Assembly (NCBI GenBank): GCA_947595585.1
Contig: CANQET010000009.1
Coordinates: 1 to 64,000 of the forward strand
Source of the DNA: an uncultured Clostridia bacterium
GTDB taxonomy: Bacteria > Bacillota > Clostridia > Christensenellales > Borkfalkiaceae
Reading direction: 5' to 3'
Length of the DNA stretch: 64,000 bases
The notes under the pieces were generated by a model. It saw only the letters and a program-made list of their open reading frames with translations. It had not been told where the DNA came from and searched no databases. The first letter of the stretch is position 1; every line of letters starts with the position of its first letter. This document shows positions 28,057 to 38,243 of the stretch, in pieces. Both the position numbers and the translations under genes were made by a program.

Positions 28057-29593
28057 CCTTTCCCCCTTCCGTGTGCACGGTGACGTACTCCTCGGCATGA
28101 ATGCACGCCTTGAGCCGCGCGAGCTCCTCTTCGGAGGCGTGCCCGCTCGTATGCAGGGTATGCTCCTCGAGCCCCAATTCCCGCGCTTCGGCCAAAAATC
28201 GTGCGACATCCTCCTTCTCGCGGTACCCGCTCCACATCGAATAGATGAGCATCCCCCCGCCAAGGTCCATCTTCCCGGCGAGTTTTTTGAGGTAGCCGAG
28301 CATCGAGGGGCGGACGAGCATCACGAACTTCCCCCCTCTTGCGATCTGCGCCATGCCGCGCTTAGCTTGAAATTCGAAGAAGAGGTCCTTCCGCCTTCCC
28401 CGCACGGGGCGGGGCGTGAAGGCGAAGACGTCGGAAAACACATCGGGGCGGGGGATCTTTCCGCCTGCAGCCGCGGCGAGAAGGGCGGTGTAGACGTCTT
28501 CATAGAAGATCCGCCCGCAGCGCTTTGCGGCGCGGTAGAAGCTCACGAGGCGATCGAAATTTGCGGCCGACTGTAGGATAAAGATCGGCCTTTCCGTGCG
28601 CCCGAAGAGCTCCGCCGCACGGGCCTCGAGCATCTGCTCCGAAATGCAGGGCTTCCCGCTCCCGAGGTTGGTCCCCTCCGCGATGAGCACGTCCACCGCA
28701 TGCGGAAGCCGCCGCAGCAGCGCTTCTTCCGACTTTCTGCCGTGGAAGCGGAAGTCCCCCGTATAGAGGATACGCTTCCCTCCCGCCTCGAAGAGCAGCA
28801 TGTAGCTATCGAACGCCGAATGATCGCACAGGTAGGGCGTGACGAAGATCTGCCCGCAGCGGAAGGTCCTGCCGCTGCGGTATGCGGCGATGTTGGGGGG
28901 AAGCGCCCTCCCGCGGTATTCGTCCATCGCCTCGAGAATGCGCTTCGCCCCCGCCCCGATGTAGATGGGGCAATCTCTCTTTTGCTCGATGCGCCCCGCA
29001 TGGTCGGCATGATAATGGGAGATGAGGACGGCGTCGTACTTCTTTTTCAGCACCGCTTCCTCGATCTCGGCAGAAGCCGCGCTCTCCTCGAGCGCCTTCC
29101 CGAGTTCCACGAGAAGTTTGGTCTTATCATAGGTGATCTCGATGAGGTTCTCCCCGATCTTCTCCCTCCCTCGCAAGATCTGATAGTTCAGGACGGGCCG
29201 CGGCTTCGGGCGTCCGCGCTTTGTATAGGCGCTCACATAGTGCTCGTCGCGGCAGAGGACGTAGTCCTCGATATCGTAGTACTCGAGGATCTCATCGAGG
29301 TCGCCCACATCGAGGCATGCATCCGCAAAGATGCGGTGCCTATGTCGTTTTACATCATAGAGGATCCTGCCGCGCGGATAAAAATAGCAATCCTCGGGCT
29401 CGCTTTCCTTTCGGGCCTCTTCCCAATCGCCGTAATGCGAATAGGGGGGATCGATGATCCCCACGGAGTTTGCAAGCTCCTTTTCCGACGAAGACGGATA
29501 CGATCTCTGCAGGACGCGGAACTCCCATCCCCCCTCCTCCCTGTTCGGGATCGCCCAAAAGATGCCCACGCGGATAAATTTTTCCTCTCCCAT
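28043..29593 (-). CDS. metallo-beta-lactamase/beta-CASP-like hydrolase with extra N-terminal region
   Basis: LISHYHADHAG, ILYTGDFRFHG, HTLHTSGHASEEE; start refined to MGEEKFIRVG with aaggaggaatgt RBS. Confidence 0.82.
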   Translation of the reverse strand: MGEEKFIRVGIFWAIPNREEGGWEFRVLQRSYPSSSEKELANSVGIIDPPYSHYGDWEEARKESEPEDCYFYPRGRILYDVKRHRHRIFADACLDVGDLDEILEYYDIEDYVLCRDEHYVSAYTKRGRPKPRPVLNYQILRGREKIGENLIEITYDKTKLLVELGKALEESAASAEIEEAVLKKKYDAVLISHYHADHAGRIEQKRDCPIYIGAGAKRILEAMDEYRGRALPPNIAAYRSGRTFRCGQIFVTPYLCDHSAFDSYMLLFEAGGKRILYTGDFRFHGRKSEEALLRRLPHAVDVLIAEGTNLGSGKPCISEQMLEARAAELFGRTERPIFILQSAANFDRLVSFYRAAKRCGRIFYEDVYTALLAAAAGGKIPRPDVFSDVFAFTPRPVRGRRKDLFFEFQAKRGMAQIARGGKFVMLVRPSMLGYLKKLAGKMDLGGGMLIYSMWSGYREKEDVARFLAEARELGLEEHTLHTSGHASEEELARLKACIHAEEYVTVHTEGGKENEE

Positions 29594-29762
29594 ACATTCC
29601 TCCTTTTCTTGCGGCGTGTGCCGCGTAAGCAATACAAAAAGCACGTTTCTCTTTGTTTGTCAAGCGTTTTTTCACGCGTTCGGATATTTTTATGCTTTCA
29701 ATCCGTAAATATCCATATTCAAATCCCAAACGATAGGGCGGGTTTCCCCGCCCTTGCTCGGG

Positions 29763-30713
29763 TCATACGAGTTTTCCGTCTGCAAAATAGGCCTTTTCGA
29801 TCCGAGGATCGGAGGGCTTGTAGGCCTTGCCGATGCGTATCACGTCGTCGGAGAAGACGAATTGCGCCTTGACGCTCGTGATATTCTCCGGGGTGAGCTG
29901 TTCGGGGTAGGGCGCCGCAAAGAGCTTCGTGAAAAGAAGGACCGTCTCGCAGGCCTCCTTCTTGCGGGCGGGAAGAAGATCGCTCTCGAGGTAGCGGAGA
30001 TAATCTGCCTCATGCGCCGCAAGTCCCGATTTACCGCCGATCGCCGCATACGTCGATTTGAGCTCGGAAAGCAGCAGGGTGTAGCCGTTTTCCTCGCGGC
30101 GCAGACCCAAAAGATCGAACCTTCCGGGGACGTTCTTTTCCTTACTGTCGTGTTCGGTGTACTCCAAATCGTAATACATGAGGCTGTCCTGCATAAAATA
30201 GGCGGCATAGAGCTGTTGCTGGCGGTCTTTTTCGAAATTCTTGGGCTTTCTGCACACACTCTTGCGGTCGAAACAGTGCTCGTGCTTCTCGGGATCGACA
30301 TAGTCGTCGATGAGCGCCCGATAGATATCCAAGACGCGCCCGAGGTTCTCTTCGCCGAAGCCGCGGAGCGCAAACTTCACATACCTGCGGCTATCTTCCC
30401 CCGGGGCATCGGAAAAGTGCGAAATATCCACCCCCATGCCCGAGAGCGTGCTTAAGATCTCCGCATATTCTTCCGTGAAGCGGGCGTGGCGGAAGTCGAA
30501 TTCTCCGACAAGCCCCCTCCTTGCTTTATAGATGCGCAGAAGCTGCCTGCAGCGGTAGTACAAAGTCGCATAGTTGCCGCGGAAGCAGAGCGCAACGCTC
30601 CTCGCTCCGCCCTGCAGATTTTCTTGCACATAGCGAACGATAACATCCCGTTCGGGAGAAGGTTCCTCGAAAAAATTACATACGTCCCCCGTCAAAATAC
30701 GATCGTATTGCAT
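29763..30713 (-). CDS. uncharacterised protein with PD-(D/E)XK-like signature
   Basis: ORF; GRFDLLGLRREENGYTLLLSELKST; TAATG coupling to the upstream ORF. Confidence 0.7.
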   Translation of the reverse strand: MQYDRILTGDVCNFFEEPSPERDVIVRYVQENLQGGARSVALCFRGNYATLYYRCRQLLRIYKARRGLVGEFDFRHARFTEEYAEILSTLSGMGVDISHFSDAPGEDSRRYVKFALRGFGEENLGRVLDIYRALIDDYVDPEKHEHCFDRKSVCRKPKNFEKDRQQQLYAAYFMQDSLMYYDLEYTEHDSKEKNVPGRFDLLGLRREENGYTLLLSELKSTYAAIGGKSGLAAHEADYLRYLESDLLPARKKEACETVLLFTKLFAAPYPEQLTPENITSVKAQFVFSDDVIRIGKAYKPSDPRIEKAYFADGKLV

Positions 30714-31084
30714 TATCTTTTCTCCTTTTTATAAAAATAACTCGCAGTTTTGATGCCCGTCTTTTCGTCGTTGAACCAGCACTGTTCGGAGTCGTACCCG
30801 CCGTAGAGGAACTTGTAGAGATACCCGAAACACGCCCCAAGTCCGCGTTTTGCGGTCTTCGACATCTTCTCACGGAAGACGTCTTTCCCCAAGACGTCGC
30901 GTTGGTAGAGCACGAACGTCTTGAGCGGCGGAACGCACAACACGTCGTTGGCAAAGCGAATATGTTCCAAAAGCTCCTCGTCCTCCAAGAGATCCAAAAA
31001 GAGCTCGTAGGAGGCGCGTTCCTCGTTGACGAAGGTCTCCGTGCCGCGATAGGTCTTCAAAAATTCTTCTTCGATCCAAGTCAT
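30713..31084 (-). CDS. hypothetical protein (123 aa)
   Basis: ORF MTWIEEEFLKTYRG..., translationally coupled to the next ORF. Confidence 0.7.
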   Translation of the reverse strand: MTWIEEEFLKTYRGTETFVNEERASYELFLDLLEDEELLEHIRFANDVLCVPPLKTFVLYQRDVLGKDVFREKMSKTAKRGLGACFGYLYKFLYGGYDSEQCWFNDEKTGIKTASYFYKKEKR

Positions 31085-31210
31085 AATTTTACTTCAATAT
31101 TGAAATTTACATATATAATACCACATTTTCATCGATTTGTCAAGGGGTTTGGGAAAAAAAGTACAAAAAAAGAAGGGGGTGCCCCCTCTTTTTTATGAAT
31201 TTTGGGAAAA

Positions 31211-33343
31211 TTACTCCTCTGCGGTGAGGTGGAAAGTCCACGTCGCGAAGTCGCCGAGGGAGGGAAGCGGGAGGCCCGCATACATGAGCGCCCCGCCGCT
31301 GCAGCAGATCCCGAGCTCCTCCACACGGTACTTCTTGTTTGCATCGAGCCCCGCGAGGCGGATCCTGCGGGGAAAATCGGCGGGGACGGCGTGCACCGTC
31401 ATCCCGACGAAATAGGCCGACGTCTTCTCCTTCGCGACGAGCATCTCGGCAAAATAGTTGCCCGCGAAGGGATCGGATAATCGGTATAGGTCCCCCGTGA
31501 GGACGAGATCTTCGATGCGCTTATAGGCCGCGATCTGCTCTTTTACGGCGCTACGCTCTTCCTCGGTGAGCTTTCCGAGGTCGAGCTCATAGCCCGTTGC
31601 GCCGAGCGAGGCGATGTGCCCGCGGGAAGAAAAGGGCGTGATGCGGCCCGTTTGGTGGTTGGGGCAGGCGGAAACGTGGCAGCTCATCGCCGAAACGGGA
31701 TAGGCGTAGGAGGTCCCCCATTGGATGCCCGCGCGGGAGAGGCTATCGGTGTTGTCGCTCGTCCAGATCTGCGGGAAATAGGCGAGCATGCCCGCATCGA
31801 ACCTTCCTCCGCCCCCCGAACAGCCTTCGAAGAAGACATCGGGGAAGGCCTCGGTAAGGCGCCTTGCAAGGGCGTAGACGCCGAGCATGTAGCGATGCTG
31901 CATCTCCCCCTGCCGTGCGGCGGGAAGTCCTTCCGAGAAGAACTCCGTCATGTGGCGGTTCATATCCCACTTCACATAGGAGATCTCGTGTGCAGAAAGA
32001 AGGGCCTGCATCTGCAAATAGACGCATTCCACGACTTCCTCGCGGGAAAAATCGAGGATGTATTGATTGCGCCCCGTGCAGCGCGGAGCCCGCCCGATCG
32101 CATAACCCGGGTGGGCGCGGAAGAGATCGGAATCCTCGGAGACCATCTCGGGCTCAAACCAGAGGCCGAAGCGCATCCCGTGCGCCTTGCAGCGGGCAAT
32201 GATGGGGTCGAGGCCGCCTTCGAGCTTTTTGGTGTTGACGTACCAATCCCCGAGGCCCGTCGTATCGCTGTCCCGCTTGCCGAACCAGCCGTCGTCGAGC
32301 ACAAAGGTGTCGATGCCGAGCGCGGCTGCTTCGTCGATGAGGGCAAATAACTTTTCGCGGTCGAAATCAAAATACGTCGCTTCCCAGTTATTTGCGACGA
32401 TGGGGCGGGACATGTGGAGATATTTCTCGGGGATGAGCCGTGTGCGGAGAAGATCGGAAAGGGCACGGGACATGCCGCCGAAGCCCGTATGTGAGTAACA
32501 AAGGGCGACCTGTGGTGTATAAAACGCCTCGCCCGCATCGAGCTGCCACGAAAAATTCGTATCCTCGATGCCGCCCGTGATGCGGACGGTCTCGGTCTGG
32601 GACTTCTCCGCGGTGAGCACGAAGGAGCCGCTGTAGATGAGTTCGAAGCCGTAAACCTCCCCCATCTCCTCATTTGCTCCCTCCGAGAACAGGGCGAGGA
32701 AGGGGTTCATCTGATGGGAAGAGGCCCCCCTTCTCGAGCATACGGAAAACGCCCCATGCCCGAGCTTGCGCTTCTCGGGGGTACGCTCGGCGGCATGCCG
32801 CCCATGGAGCGTGAGCGTGGAATAGTCCCCCGCGGGAAGGTCGAGAGAAAAGGAATAGGCCCGTTTTATCGATATAGGCTCCCCCGCTTCGATCTTCGCC
32901 CAGCGCACGAGCGCTTCCTCGAAGACGGCGTAGAAGAGCGCGATTCGGGTCTTGGAGCAGGCGTCTTCCAAATAGATCGTGAGAAGTTCGCCGCCCCGCA
33001 CCGCGGGAAGCCCTTCTAAAAGCTCTGCCCCCATCTTGTAGCCCGCATAGCGGAATCTGCTCGCGATCTCGCCGTTTTGGCGGGTAAAAAGCACAGATGG
33101 GGTACGAAAATCGCCCTGTCCGTAGCTCGCATACTCCTGCGATGCGGTATCAAGCGAGAAGATCTTCGCATCGGGGGGGACGGGCGCAAAGCTCAGCTCC
33201 CGCACTTGAGCAAGGTAGGCGAAATCGTCTTCGACGGGGGATCCGAAGTGCATCTGCTCGAGATATCCCCACGCATTGACCCGCAAGATGTAGCTATACG
33301 TCTTGCCCTGCAAGAAAAAGGCGTTGTTCCTTACTTCAATCAT
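31211..33343 (-). CDS. alpha-galactosidase, GH36 family
   Basis: FVLDDGWFGKRDSDTTGLGDW, LDFSREEVVECVY, YVKWDMNRHMTE, EGCSGGGGRFDAGMLAYFPQIWTSDNTD. Confidence 0.95.
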   Translation of the reverse strand: MIEVRNNAFFLQGKTYSYILRVNAWGYLEQMHFGSPVEDDFAYLAQVRELSFAPVPPDAKIFSLDTASQEYASYGQGDFRTPSVLFTRQNGEIASRFRYAGYKMGAELLEGLPAVRGGELLTIYLEDACSKTRIALFYAVFEEALVRWAKIEAGEPISIKRAYSFSLDLPAGDYSTLTLHGRHAAERTPEKRKLGHGAFSVCSRRGASSHQMNPFLALFSEGANEEMGEVYGFELIYSGSFVLTAEKSQTETVRITGGIEDTNFSWQLDAGEAFYTPQVALCYSHTGFGGMSRALSDLLRTRLIPEKYLHMSRPIVANNWEATYFDFDREKLFALIDEAAALGIDTFVLDDGWFGKRDSDTTGLGDWYVNTKKLEGGLDPIIARCKAHGMRFGLWFEPEMVSEDSDLFRAHPGYAIGRAPRCTGRNQYILDFSREEVVECVYLQMQALLSAHEISYVKWDMNRHMTEFFSEGLPAARQGEMQHRYMLGVYALARRLTEAFPDVFFEGCSGGGGRFDAGMLAYFPQIWTSDNTDSLSRAGIQWGTSYAYPVSAMSCHVSACPNHQTGRITPFSSRGHIASLGATGYELDLGKLTEEERSAVKEQIAAYKRIEDLVLTGDLYRLSDPFAGNYFAEMLVAKEKTSAYFVGMTVHAVPADFPRRIRLAGLDANKKYRVEELGICCSGGALMYAGLPLPSLGDFATWTFHLTAEE

Positions 33344-34194
33344 TCCGCATCCCCGCTTTGATAGTAGATTTTTTGCTCGAAATGCGCACTCTCGCCCCGC
33401 TTCAAAAGGACGACTTCCTTCTCATAAAATTCCTTCATTTCCCCTACATGGTCGGGCAAATTCAGCCACGGCTCGATGCAGATCATGTTTGCACCCTCGG
33501 GCCGCCACAGAAGGAGATGCGAAAATCCCGCAAACTCGATCTCCGCGAGGACGCCCCGCCGTGCCGAACACAGCGAGACACTCTGCGAACGCAGCCCGCC
33601 GAGGATGACCGTCTTGCCCTCCGAGAGCCCGCGCTCGGGGAAGGGGAACACTTGCCCGCAGCCGTAACGGATGCGCTCCCCCGTGAGCCGCCCTTGGCTA
33701 TCGTGTGCGTACGCGGAAAACTCCTCCTCCTTCGGGAAGACGAGCATGTGGTCGAAGACGCTCCCCAAGAGGCGGTAGGAAGTATGCATACCGCAGGAGA
33801 AGGGCAGCTCCTCGCCGCGGCAGACGACTTCATAGCGCGTCGAGAGCATTCCCCCCTCGATCGTATACGTCACATAGAGGGAAAACGGGAAGGGGAAGAG
33901 CTTCATCGTCTCCCCGCTCTCCCGCAGAAGGAAGCGCAGAAAGTTCTCCCCGCGTCCGTCGAGCACGAACTGCATCCGCCGTGCAAAGCCGTGACGGGGC
34001 ATGGCATAGTCTACGCCGCCGATCCGCACGGCACAGTTGCCGCAGACGGGGAAGAGCACGGGGGCATGCCCCGCCCAAGCGCCGTTTTCGTTTTGCCAGA
34101 GCTGCTCTCTTCCGAAGAGCTTCACGCTGCAAAGTTCGGCGCCGAGCGTATCCGCTTCCGCCTTCAGGATGTCGTTTCCGATCGTATATCGCAT
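33340..34194 (-). CDS. aldose 1-epimerase family protein
   Basis: NDILKAEADTLGAELCSVKLFGREQLWQNENGAWAGHAPVLFPVCG; ggaggatat RBS. Confidence 0.85.
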   Translation of the reverse strand: MRYTIGNDILKAEADTLGAELCSVKLFGREQLWQNENGAWAGHAPVLFPVCGNCAVRIGGVDYAMPRHGFARRMQFVLDGRGENFLRFLLRESGETMKLFPFPFSLYVTYTIEGGMLSTRYEVVCRGEELPFSCGMHTSYRLLGSVFDHMLVFPKEEEFSAYAHDSQGRLTGERIRYGCGQVFPFPERGLSEGKTVILGGLRSQSVSLCSARRGVLAEIEFAGFSHLLLWRPEGANMICIEPWLNLPDHVGEMKEFYEKEVVLLKRGESAHFEQKIYYQSGDAE

Positions 34195-34207
34195 ATATCC
34201 TCCCAAA

Positions 34208-34236
34208 AAACACACCCGAGGAGCGCTCGGGTGCAA
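34208..34236 (-). terminator. hairpin between the Gfo/Idh and epimerase genes
   Basis: minus strand CACCCGAGCGCTCCTCGGGTG-tgTTTTTTgg. Confidence 0.65.
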
Positions 34237-34257
34237 AAAGCCGATCCGAAGATCTGT

Positions 34258-35511
34258 TTAATTGCCGTGGACGGAGATACACGCCCCGCCCATCTTGCGG
34301 GAGTCTTCCGCCGCGAACGCCATGAGATGGCTCTCGATGGACGCCGCAAGCGAAGTCCCCTCCGTTCCGCCGCCCGAGAGCACCTCGTAGAGCATGTTAC
34401 AAAGCCCCGCGTCGCCGCCGCCGTGGCCGCTGTCTACGGCCCCCAGCGCGGAGATGGAATACACCTCCTCTTTGCCGCCGAAGGGCAGAAGGCGCACGGT
34501 ATCCCCGAGTTCATCGAGGACGATCTCCCCGAGCGTGCCGTGGAAGCGCATGATCCTTCCGCAGCCCGCGGTGAAGCCCATCATCGTGAGCGTCGCCTTC
34601 ACGCCGTTTTCAAAGGCGATCTCGACGAGCTGATGATCGACGACGTCGTTATCGCAGGCGTAGACGCACCGCCCATACGGCCCCGTTTCGAGGGCCTCGT
34701 AGAGCGCCTTCTCGGTGAGCGGATAGGCCGAAGTGATCTGGATATGCGGCCAGATGGAAGGCTTGCAGCCCCCCTCCTTCCACGTATCGATGTAGATGCG
34801 CTTGGCGCTGTAGGGGCAGGTCTCGACGAAGGGGCAGGTAAGGCAGCGCTTTTGCGCCCCCAAGGGTGCATTTTCGGGTTTGAAATACGCAAGGTCCCCC
34901 ACCGAAGATACGGTCTTGGCGCGGGAGCCCGCATAGAATTGCAGAAGATCGAGATCGTGGCAGCACTTCGCGAGGATCATGGGCGCCGTCTCATCGCGGC
35001 GGCGCCAATTCCCGCGGACGAAGCTGTGCGCCATGTGCCAATAGGCGACTTGCTCGAGTGCCTGTATCTCGACGAGCTGCCCGATTTTCCCCGCACGGAG
35101 AAGTTTCTCCACGAGGACGAAGGCGGGCGCATAGCGAAGGACGTGGCAGACGAGCACCTTTCCGCCGCTCCGCTTCTGTGCCGCAAGAAGGGCCTCGCAC
35201 TCCTCTTTGGAATCCGAGATGGGCTTCTCGAGCAGAAGATCGTATCCGAGCTCGAGCCCGCGGATCCCCTGCCGCACGTGATCGCGGTCCATCGTCGCGA
35301 CGACGAGCACATCCGCACGTTTTTTGGCGAAGAATTCCTCTTCGTCGGAGAACATCTCTCCGCCGAAGCGGGCGCCGTAGTAGGCAAGGCGCGCCTTGTC
35401 GCGGTCGCACAGGGCCGCCACGGTGAATTTTCCGCTCTCGGTGAGAAGATTTCCGTAGGTATCCCCGCCGCGGTTGCCGCAGCCGAGGATCGCCACCGTA
35501 AACTTTTTCAT
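34258..35511 (-). CDS. Gfo/Idh/MocA family oxidoreductase
   Basis: TVAILGCGNRGGDTYGNLL Rossmann motif, LLLEKPISDSKEECEAL. Confidence 0.92.
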   Translation of the reverse strand: MKKFTVAILGCGNRGGDTYGNLLTESGKFTVAALCDRDKARLAYYGARFGGEMFSDEEEFFAKKRADVLVVATMDRDHVRQGIRGLELGYDLLLEKPISDSKEECEALLAAQKRSGGKVLVCHVLRYAPAFVLVEKLLRAGKIGQLVEIQALEQVAYWHMAHSFVRGNWRRRDETAPMILAKCCHDLDLLQFYAGSRAKTVSSVGDLAYFKPENAPLGAQKRCLTCPFVETCPYSAKRIYIDTWKEGGCKPSIWPHIQITSAYPLTEKALYEALETGPYGRCVYACDNDVVDHQLVEIAFENGVKATLTMMGFTAGCGRIMRFHGTLGEIVLDELGDTVRLLPFGGKEEVYSISALGAVDSGHGGGDAGLCNMLYEVLSGGGTEGTSLAASIESHLMAFAAEDSRKMGGACISVHGN

Positions 35512-36224
35512 TTCTTTGCCTCTTTCTCCGCCGCGAAGCCTTCGTGGCTCTCCAAGACGCCGACGAACATCCGCGTGATATTCTGTGGACGGGTGATCGC
35601 GCCGCCGATGATGACATGCCTTGCTCCCGCATCGAGCACATCCTTGAGCGCCGCAAAGCTCGTGATGCCGCCTTCGGCGACGACCACGGAGTTTTTGATG
35701 TTCTCTACGAGCAGGCGGCAGAACGCGGCATCGGGGATCTGAATATCCTTGGTCTCCTCGGTGTAGCTGCGAAGCGTCGTCGAGATATAGTCGAAGCCGA
35801 GCGCTTCGGCGTTCTTCGCCTCCTCGAACGTGGCGATATCCGCCATGATCTCCTTATTGCAGTGACCCCGTACGTATTGCACGAGCATCTCGAGAGAATT
35901 CCCCGCAGGGCGCTTTCTGAGCGTGGCGTCCATGGCGATGACGTCGCACTTGGAATCGATGAGCGCCTTGACTTCCTTGAGCGTGGGGGTGATGTAGACA
36001 GGAGAATCCGCATAATCGCGCTTGATGAGCCCGATGATGGGAAGCGAGCCGTCGAGATGGCGGTAGATGCCGTTGATATCGCGCACGGTGTTCGCACGGA
36101 TGCCGACGGCCCCGCCGACTTTCGCCGCGACGGCCATCTTCGGGATGGTATCGCCGCCGTAGAGCGGTTCATCCTTCAATGCCTGGCAAGATACGACCAA
36201 TCCTCTCGGTAAAACGTTCTTCAT
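35508..36224 (-). CDS. nanE: N-acylglucosamine/ManNAc-6-phosphate 2-epimerase
   Basis: MKNVLPRGLVVSCQALKDEPLYGGDTIPKMAVAAKVGGAVGIRANTV, VVVAEGGITS. Confidence 0.92.
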   Translation of the reverse strand: MKNVLPRGLVVSCQALKDEPLYGGDTIPKMAVAAKVGGAVGIRANTVRDINGIYRHLDGSLPIIGLIKRDYADSPVYITPTLKEVKALIDSKCDVIAMDATLRKRPAGNSLEMLVQYVRGHCNKEIMADIATFEEAKNAEALGFDYISTTLRSYTEETKDIQIPDAAFCRLLVENIKNSVVVAEGGITSFAALKDVLDAGARHVIIGGAITRPQNITRMFVGVLESHEGFAAEKEAKK

Positions 36225-36291
36225 AGACCAAAACCTTCCTTGTCTTTTTCCGTGAGCAGCCCCGCTTGGGGTACAGCGTATACATTCAGCC

Positions 36292-38211
36292 TTAGTTTTT
36301 TCTCTTCGCCTCTTCCGCAAAGCCCTTGCGGAATTCTGCCCAGGTCTGCCCGAGATCGGAATAATCCTCGCCTTTATCGCCCGTACCCGCATCGGTGAAG
36401 CGGAAGCGGTTGGATACGAGATCGCCGACGTAATCGTTGCAGTTGAACCAGATGAGCCCCTTGATCTGCCGTACGTACGGGGCGGGATCGGGCGCATTGA
36501 GCTCCTCGAACATCCCCTTCACCCATTCCGCCTGTGCGGCGGCGTTACGGCCGATCTTGCCTGAAGTCGCCCCGCCGGAGCCGCAGGCGAACTCGCCGAC
36601 GATCATGCTCCATTCGCCGAAATACGGGCGGTTTTTCTCATACAGGGCGGCATAATGCTGTTTGAACGGGACGAGCTGAAGCATCGCATCGCCCGTGTAG
36701 TTGTTGGCCTCGTAGCTCGTGCCCCCGAGCAGCTGCACATAGTCCACGCCGGGGAAATAGCAGAGGTCCTCCCCCCAACCCGAGAACGGGCAGGAACGCG
36801 CGATGGGGTTCCACACCCAGATCACGTTATCGACGCCGTTTGCAATGAAGATATCGTAGAGCCTGCGCCACGTCATCGTGAAGATATCGGGGTCGAGAAG
36901 GGTCATGATGCCCGAGTAACTCGTCCAGTCCGAATTCATCTCGTTGTTGAGGCGGAACATCACGGGCTTACCATAGGCCTTGATGTCGCGCGCGAGGCGG
37001 GCAAAGTAGTCGTCGTACTTGCCGCGCATGATATCGAACATGGGCGTGAGCTCCTCATCGACGAGGTTGTTGTTCGTCGTATATTGGAAACTGAACTCCA
37101 AGGTGGGCTTCTCATCGAAGCCGCTTCCGTGGGCGAGCGCGATGCTCATATCCACGGGGTAGTAGTGCGGGGTACGGTCTTTTTCGCCCAATGCCCCCTT
37201 GCCGAGATGGGTATACGTCATGTACACATCGTACTTTTTCCCACCCCATATCTCATTTTCGATGAATTTCTGCATCGCGACGCTATTGCGATAAAAGAAG
37301 TCGTAATTGCCGCCGCCCGCATGCAGGCTCTCCTCGTCGCCCGGCATCGAATAGCTGAAGACGCCCCAACTCTTCTTGGACTGCGTGGTGAACTTGCGGA
37401 AATACTTTAAGGTCTCCTCGCTCCAATGCGGATCTTCCTTTGCGGCGCCCGGGGCGAAGTAATTCTTTCCCGTCCCCGTCCCCGCAAACTGCGTGAAGCT
37501 CATCACGATCGTATCCATCACCGCGGCGCGGTTCTCCTTGGACTTCATCACGAACATCCCGAAGAAGGCGAGCTCGCCCGCTCTTCGGATGATGCCGATG
37601 TTGTAATACGGGCGCTCGATGCCCTCCGCGTCGTCGATACGGATATCGAAACGGAAGATCTCGTAGCCCTCCCGCATCGCCGTGTTGCCCTCCTTCACGG
37701 TAGGATATGCACGGGTGCCGTCGGATGTGCCGTCTTCGCCCACGGGGGTGATCGCAAAGCCGAGGGTGTCCTTATTGAGAAGGGTAAGCCCTTGGTTCTT
37801 GTAATACGCGGGATTCACGAGGTGGCGGATCGTCCATTCGTTGATGTGGATGAACCAACCGTTCTCGAGATCGGTGTAGGGATTCTTGGTCTCCGCCGAA
37901 GCCGTAAGGATGCTGTCGCCGAAGAAATACTGCGTGCGGTATGCCGCGATCGTGTAATCGACGGTGACCTCTTCGGCGGGGATCGTAAAGGCCATGCCCG
38001 CGGCAAGGTCGACGAATCGCGCCGCCCCGCCCTTATAGAATTCAAGCTTGGTGTCCTTTCCCGCCTGCGCCGTATAGGCGCCGTCCGAGAAGCACTTTGC
38101 GCCCTCGGGAGCCCCTATAAAGCCGTTTTCCTTGTCTTCCGCCGCACAGCCCGCGAGCGCCCAAAGGCGCCCGAGGGCCGTAGGATCGGTGATGCGGTCT
38201 TGCTGTCTCAT
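36292..38211 (-). CDS. GH26-like protein, paralogue lacking a clear signal peptide
   Basis: KPVMFRLNNEMNSDWTSYSG...WRRLYDIFIANGVDNVIWVWNP; strong similarity to the adjacent 38244-40337 product. Confidence 0.75.
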   Translation of the reverse strand: MRQQDRITDPTALGRLWALAGCAAEDKENGFIGAPEGAKCFSDGAYTAQAGKDTKLEFYKGGAARFVDLAAGMAFTIPAEEVTVDYTIAAYRTQYFFGDSILTASAETKNPYTDLENGWFIHINEWTIRHLVNPAYYKNQGLTLLNKDTLGFAITPVGEDGTSDGTRAYPTVKEGNTAMREGYEIFRFDIRIDDAEGIERPYYNIGIIRRAGELAFFGMFVMKSKENRAAVMDTIVMSFTQFAGTGTGKNYFAPGAAKEDPHWSEETLKYFRKFTTQSKKSWGVFSYSMPGDEESLHAGGGNYDFFYRNSVAMQKFIENEIWGGKKYDVYMTYTHLGKGALGEKDRTPHYYPVDMSIALAHGSGFDEKPTLEFSFQYTTNNNLVDEELTPMFDIMRGKYDDYFARLARDIKAYGKPVMFRLNNEMNSDWTSYSGIMTLLDPDIFTMTWRRLYDIFIANGVDNVIWVWNPIARSCPFSGWGEDLCYFPGVDYVQLLGGTSYEANNYTGDAMLQLVPFKQHYAALYEKNRPYFGEWSMIVGEFACGSGGATSGKIGRNAAAQAEWVKGMFEELNAPDPAPYVRQIKGLIWFNCNDYVGDLVSNRFRFTDAGTGDKGEDYSDLGQTWAEFRKGFAEEAKRKN

Positions 38212-38243
38212 ATTCTGTCCCTCCCCGTATGAAAGGCAAAAGT

